From positions 3,100,001 to 3,164,000 of the forward strand of contig NZ_CP079218.1 in the NCBI RefSeq assembly GCF_019317285.1: a stretch of 64,000 nt of DNA. Direction: 5' to 3'. The stretch is from Pedobacter sp. D749 (GTDB lineage: Bacteria > Bacteroidota > Bacteroidia > Sphingobacteriales > Sphingobacteriaceae). Under the pieces are notes generated by a model, which was not told the origin of the DNA, did no database searches, and saw nothing but the letters and a program-made list of their open reading frames with translations. Both the position numbers and the translations under genes were made by a program. Shown in pieces: positions 63,427 to 64,000 of this stretch (positions are counted from its first letter, which is position 1; the number at the start of each line of letters is the position of its first letter).

Positions 63427-63903
63427 ATGAAAAAAAAATATATTGCTGCATTATTGCTAGCAGTTAACTTACTCCCGGCCTTTGCGAGTGCTTCGACTTA
63501 TTGGGGTTCTCCGGGCTTTGGACAATGTGGGGGATCTTTGTACTCTGGTGATATGTATTGTGAAGACGGATATACTTGTGTATATGTGGATAATTATTAT
63601 TCACAATGCTTGCCCCTCCCAGGAACTACTTTTTCGAAAACCTTTTCGCTGGTATCCCCCCCGGGCTTAGTAAAGTATGTTTATCCAGGTGGTCAATCAA
63701 TTATTTTGACTGCCAAAAATCTAAATTTTCTTGGTGCTTTAGTAACAGTAACTTGTAATTATGGTCGTACTTGGTCTCTCGTCTCACTTCCTTTTGCCGA
63801 AGATTATAAAGGTTACTCTATTCTTCACCCAATACCTGTATATTACTCTTTTCAGGCATCAACAGATGCAGATGCAGCACTAATTTCGTTTTCTTGTAAA
63901 TAA
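63427..63903 (+). CDS. Secreted protein with a fungal-type CBM1-like module
   Basis: The 158-residue protein has a signal peptide ending F-A-S-A (about residue 22). Residues 31-62 read as a CBM1: F-G-Q-C-G-G, then Y-S-G, then C-x-x-G-x-x-C and Y-Y-S-Q-C-L. Cysteines 34, 45, 51 and 61 have spacing 11, 6 and 10, exactly that of fungal cellobiohydrolase CBM1. The aromatic face (F31, Y57, Y58) and Q60 are conserved. Residues 66-158 are a beta-rich domain of unknown type with two more cysteines. CBM1 binds crystalline cellulose in fungi and is very rare in bacteria; the function here is unknown. Confidence 0.75.
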   Translation: MKKKYIAALLLAVNLLPAFASASTYWGSPGFGQCGGSLYSGDMYCEDGYTCVYVDNYYSQCLPLPGTTFSKTFSLVSPPGLVKYVYPGGQSIILTAKNLNFLGALVTVTCNYGRTWSLVSLPFAEDYKGYSILHPIPVYYSFQASTDADAALISFSCK

Positions 63904-63914
63904 ATAAGATAGTT

Positions 63915-64000
63915 ATGAATAAGTCAACAACAATATTTTCAATTTTAATATGTGTGTCAGTCATAAGCTGCAAAAGGGATCAAACTGCAATGACACATTC
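63915..64000 (+). CDS. Start of a lipoprotein gene, truncated by the window edge
   Basis: Only 28 codons are visible: a Lys-containing N-terminus, a hydrophobic stretch and a lipobox V-I-S-C (Cys about residue 19), followed by K-R-D-Q-T-A-M-T. It begins 11 bp after the preceding gene, so it is likely in the same operon. The rest lies beyond 64000. Confidence 0.6.
   Translation, partial: MNKSTTIFSILICVSVISCKRDQTAMTH

Overview
The window looks like a chromosomal segment of a Bacteroidota species, most likely a Sphingobacteriaceae member close to Pedobacter. The evidence is the gene content: DUF3276, DUF5522, GxxExxY and Uma2 proteins, a long-form NusB, the SecDF fusion, a leucine-dehydrogenase/nusB/yajC block, and a TonB receptor with GH3 enzymes. 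Low G+C and several TAnnTTTG promoter boxes fit the same group. The genus assignment is inference from sequence alone.

Layout. 1-2.9 kb: the 3' part of a zincin/beta-propeller/outer-membrane-barrel protein and a small membrane protein. 3-10.7 kb: housekeeping and stress genes (GxxExxY, a degenerate receiver-like protein, pirin, metZ, OsmC, ispE, thyA, folA). An AlkD-type DNA repair relic and a frameshifted four-helix-bundle gene lie among them. 11-25.4 kb: secDF, NDH-2, HMG-CoA lyase, GIY-YIG, GNAT, a low-affinity iron permease-like protein, fbaA, accD, an M28 peptidase and cydAB. 25.6-36.5 kb: an MBL hydrolase beside a relic of its own 3' end, two small paralogous proteins with a shared C-terminal motif, a cysteine desulfurase, glmM, a methyltransferase/PAP2/ZIP operon, three tandem Uma2 genes, a 48-residue DUF5522 gene and an MBL exonuclease-like gene. 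36.5-41.2 kb: coaE-YbbR, yajC, DUF1573, nusB and leucine dehydrogenase, all on the minus strand. 41.5-48.4 kb: an ABC exporter, DUF3276, DUF5362, ychF, a HAD hydrolase and mgtE. 49-51.8 kb: a lipoprotein joining a ricin-type lectin to a HEXXH domain, tRNA-Arg(CCG), a decayed serine recombinase and a MITE-like element.

51.8-60.7 kb is a compact carbohydrate-use locus. A TonB-dependent receptor, GH3, esterase and GH3 run as one minus-strand operon. It is divergent from a NUDIX-fold regulator with a degraded catalytic box, and a perfect 21-bp palindrome lies between them. No SusD partner is present.

62.3-64 kb, cut by the right edge, is AT-rich. It encodes a thioredoxin-like/DUF1573 lipoprotein, then a secreted protein whose N-terminus matches fungal CBM1 cellulose-binding modules with identical cysteine spacing, then the start of another lipoprotein. 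This is the most unusual part of the window.

The intergenic DNA is crowded with dispersed inverted repeats of at least six kinds, and several gene relics sit among them.
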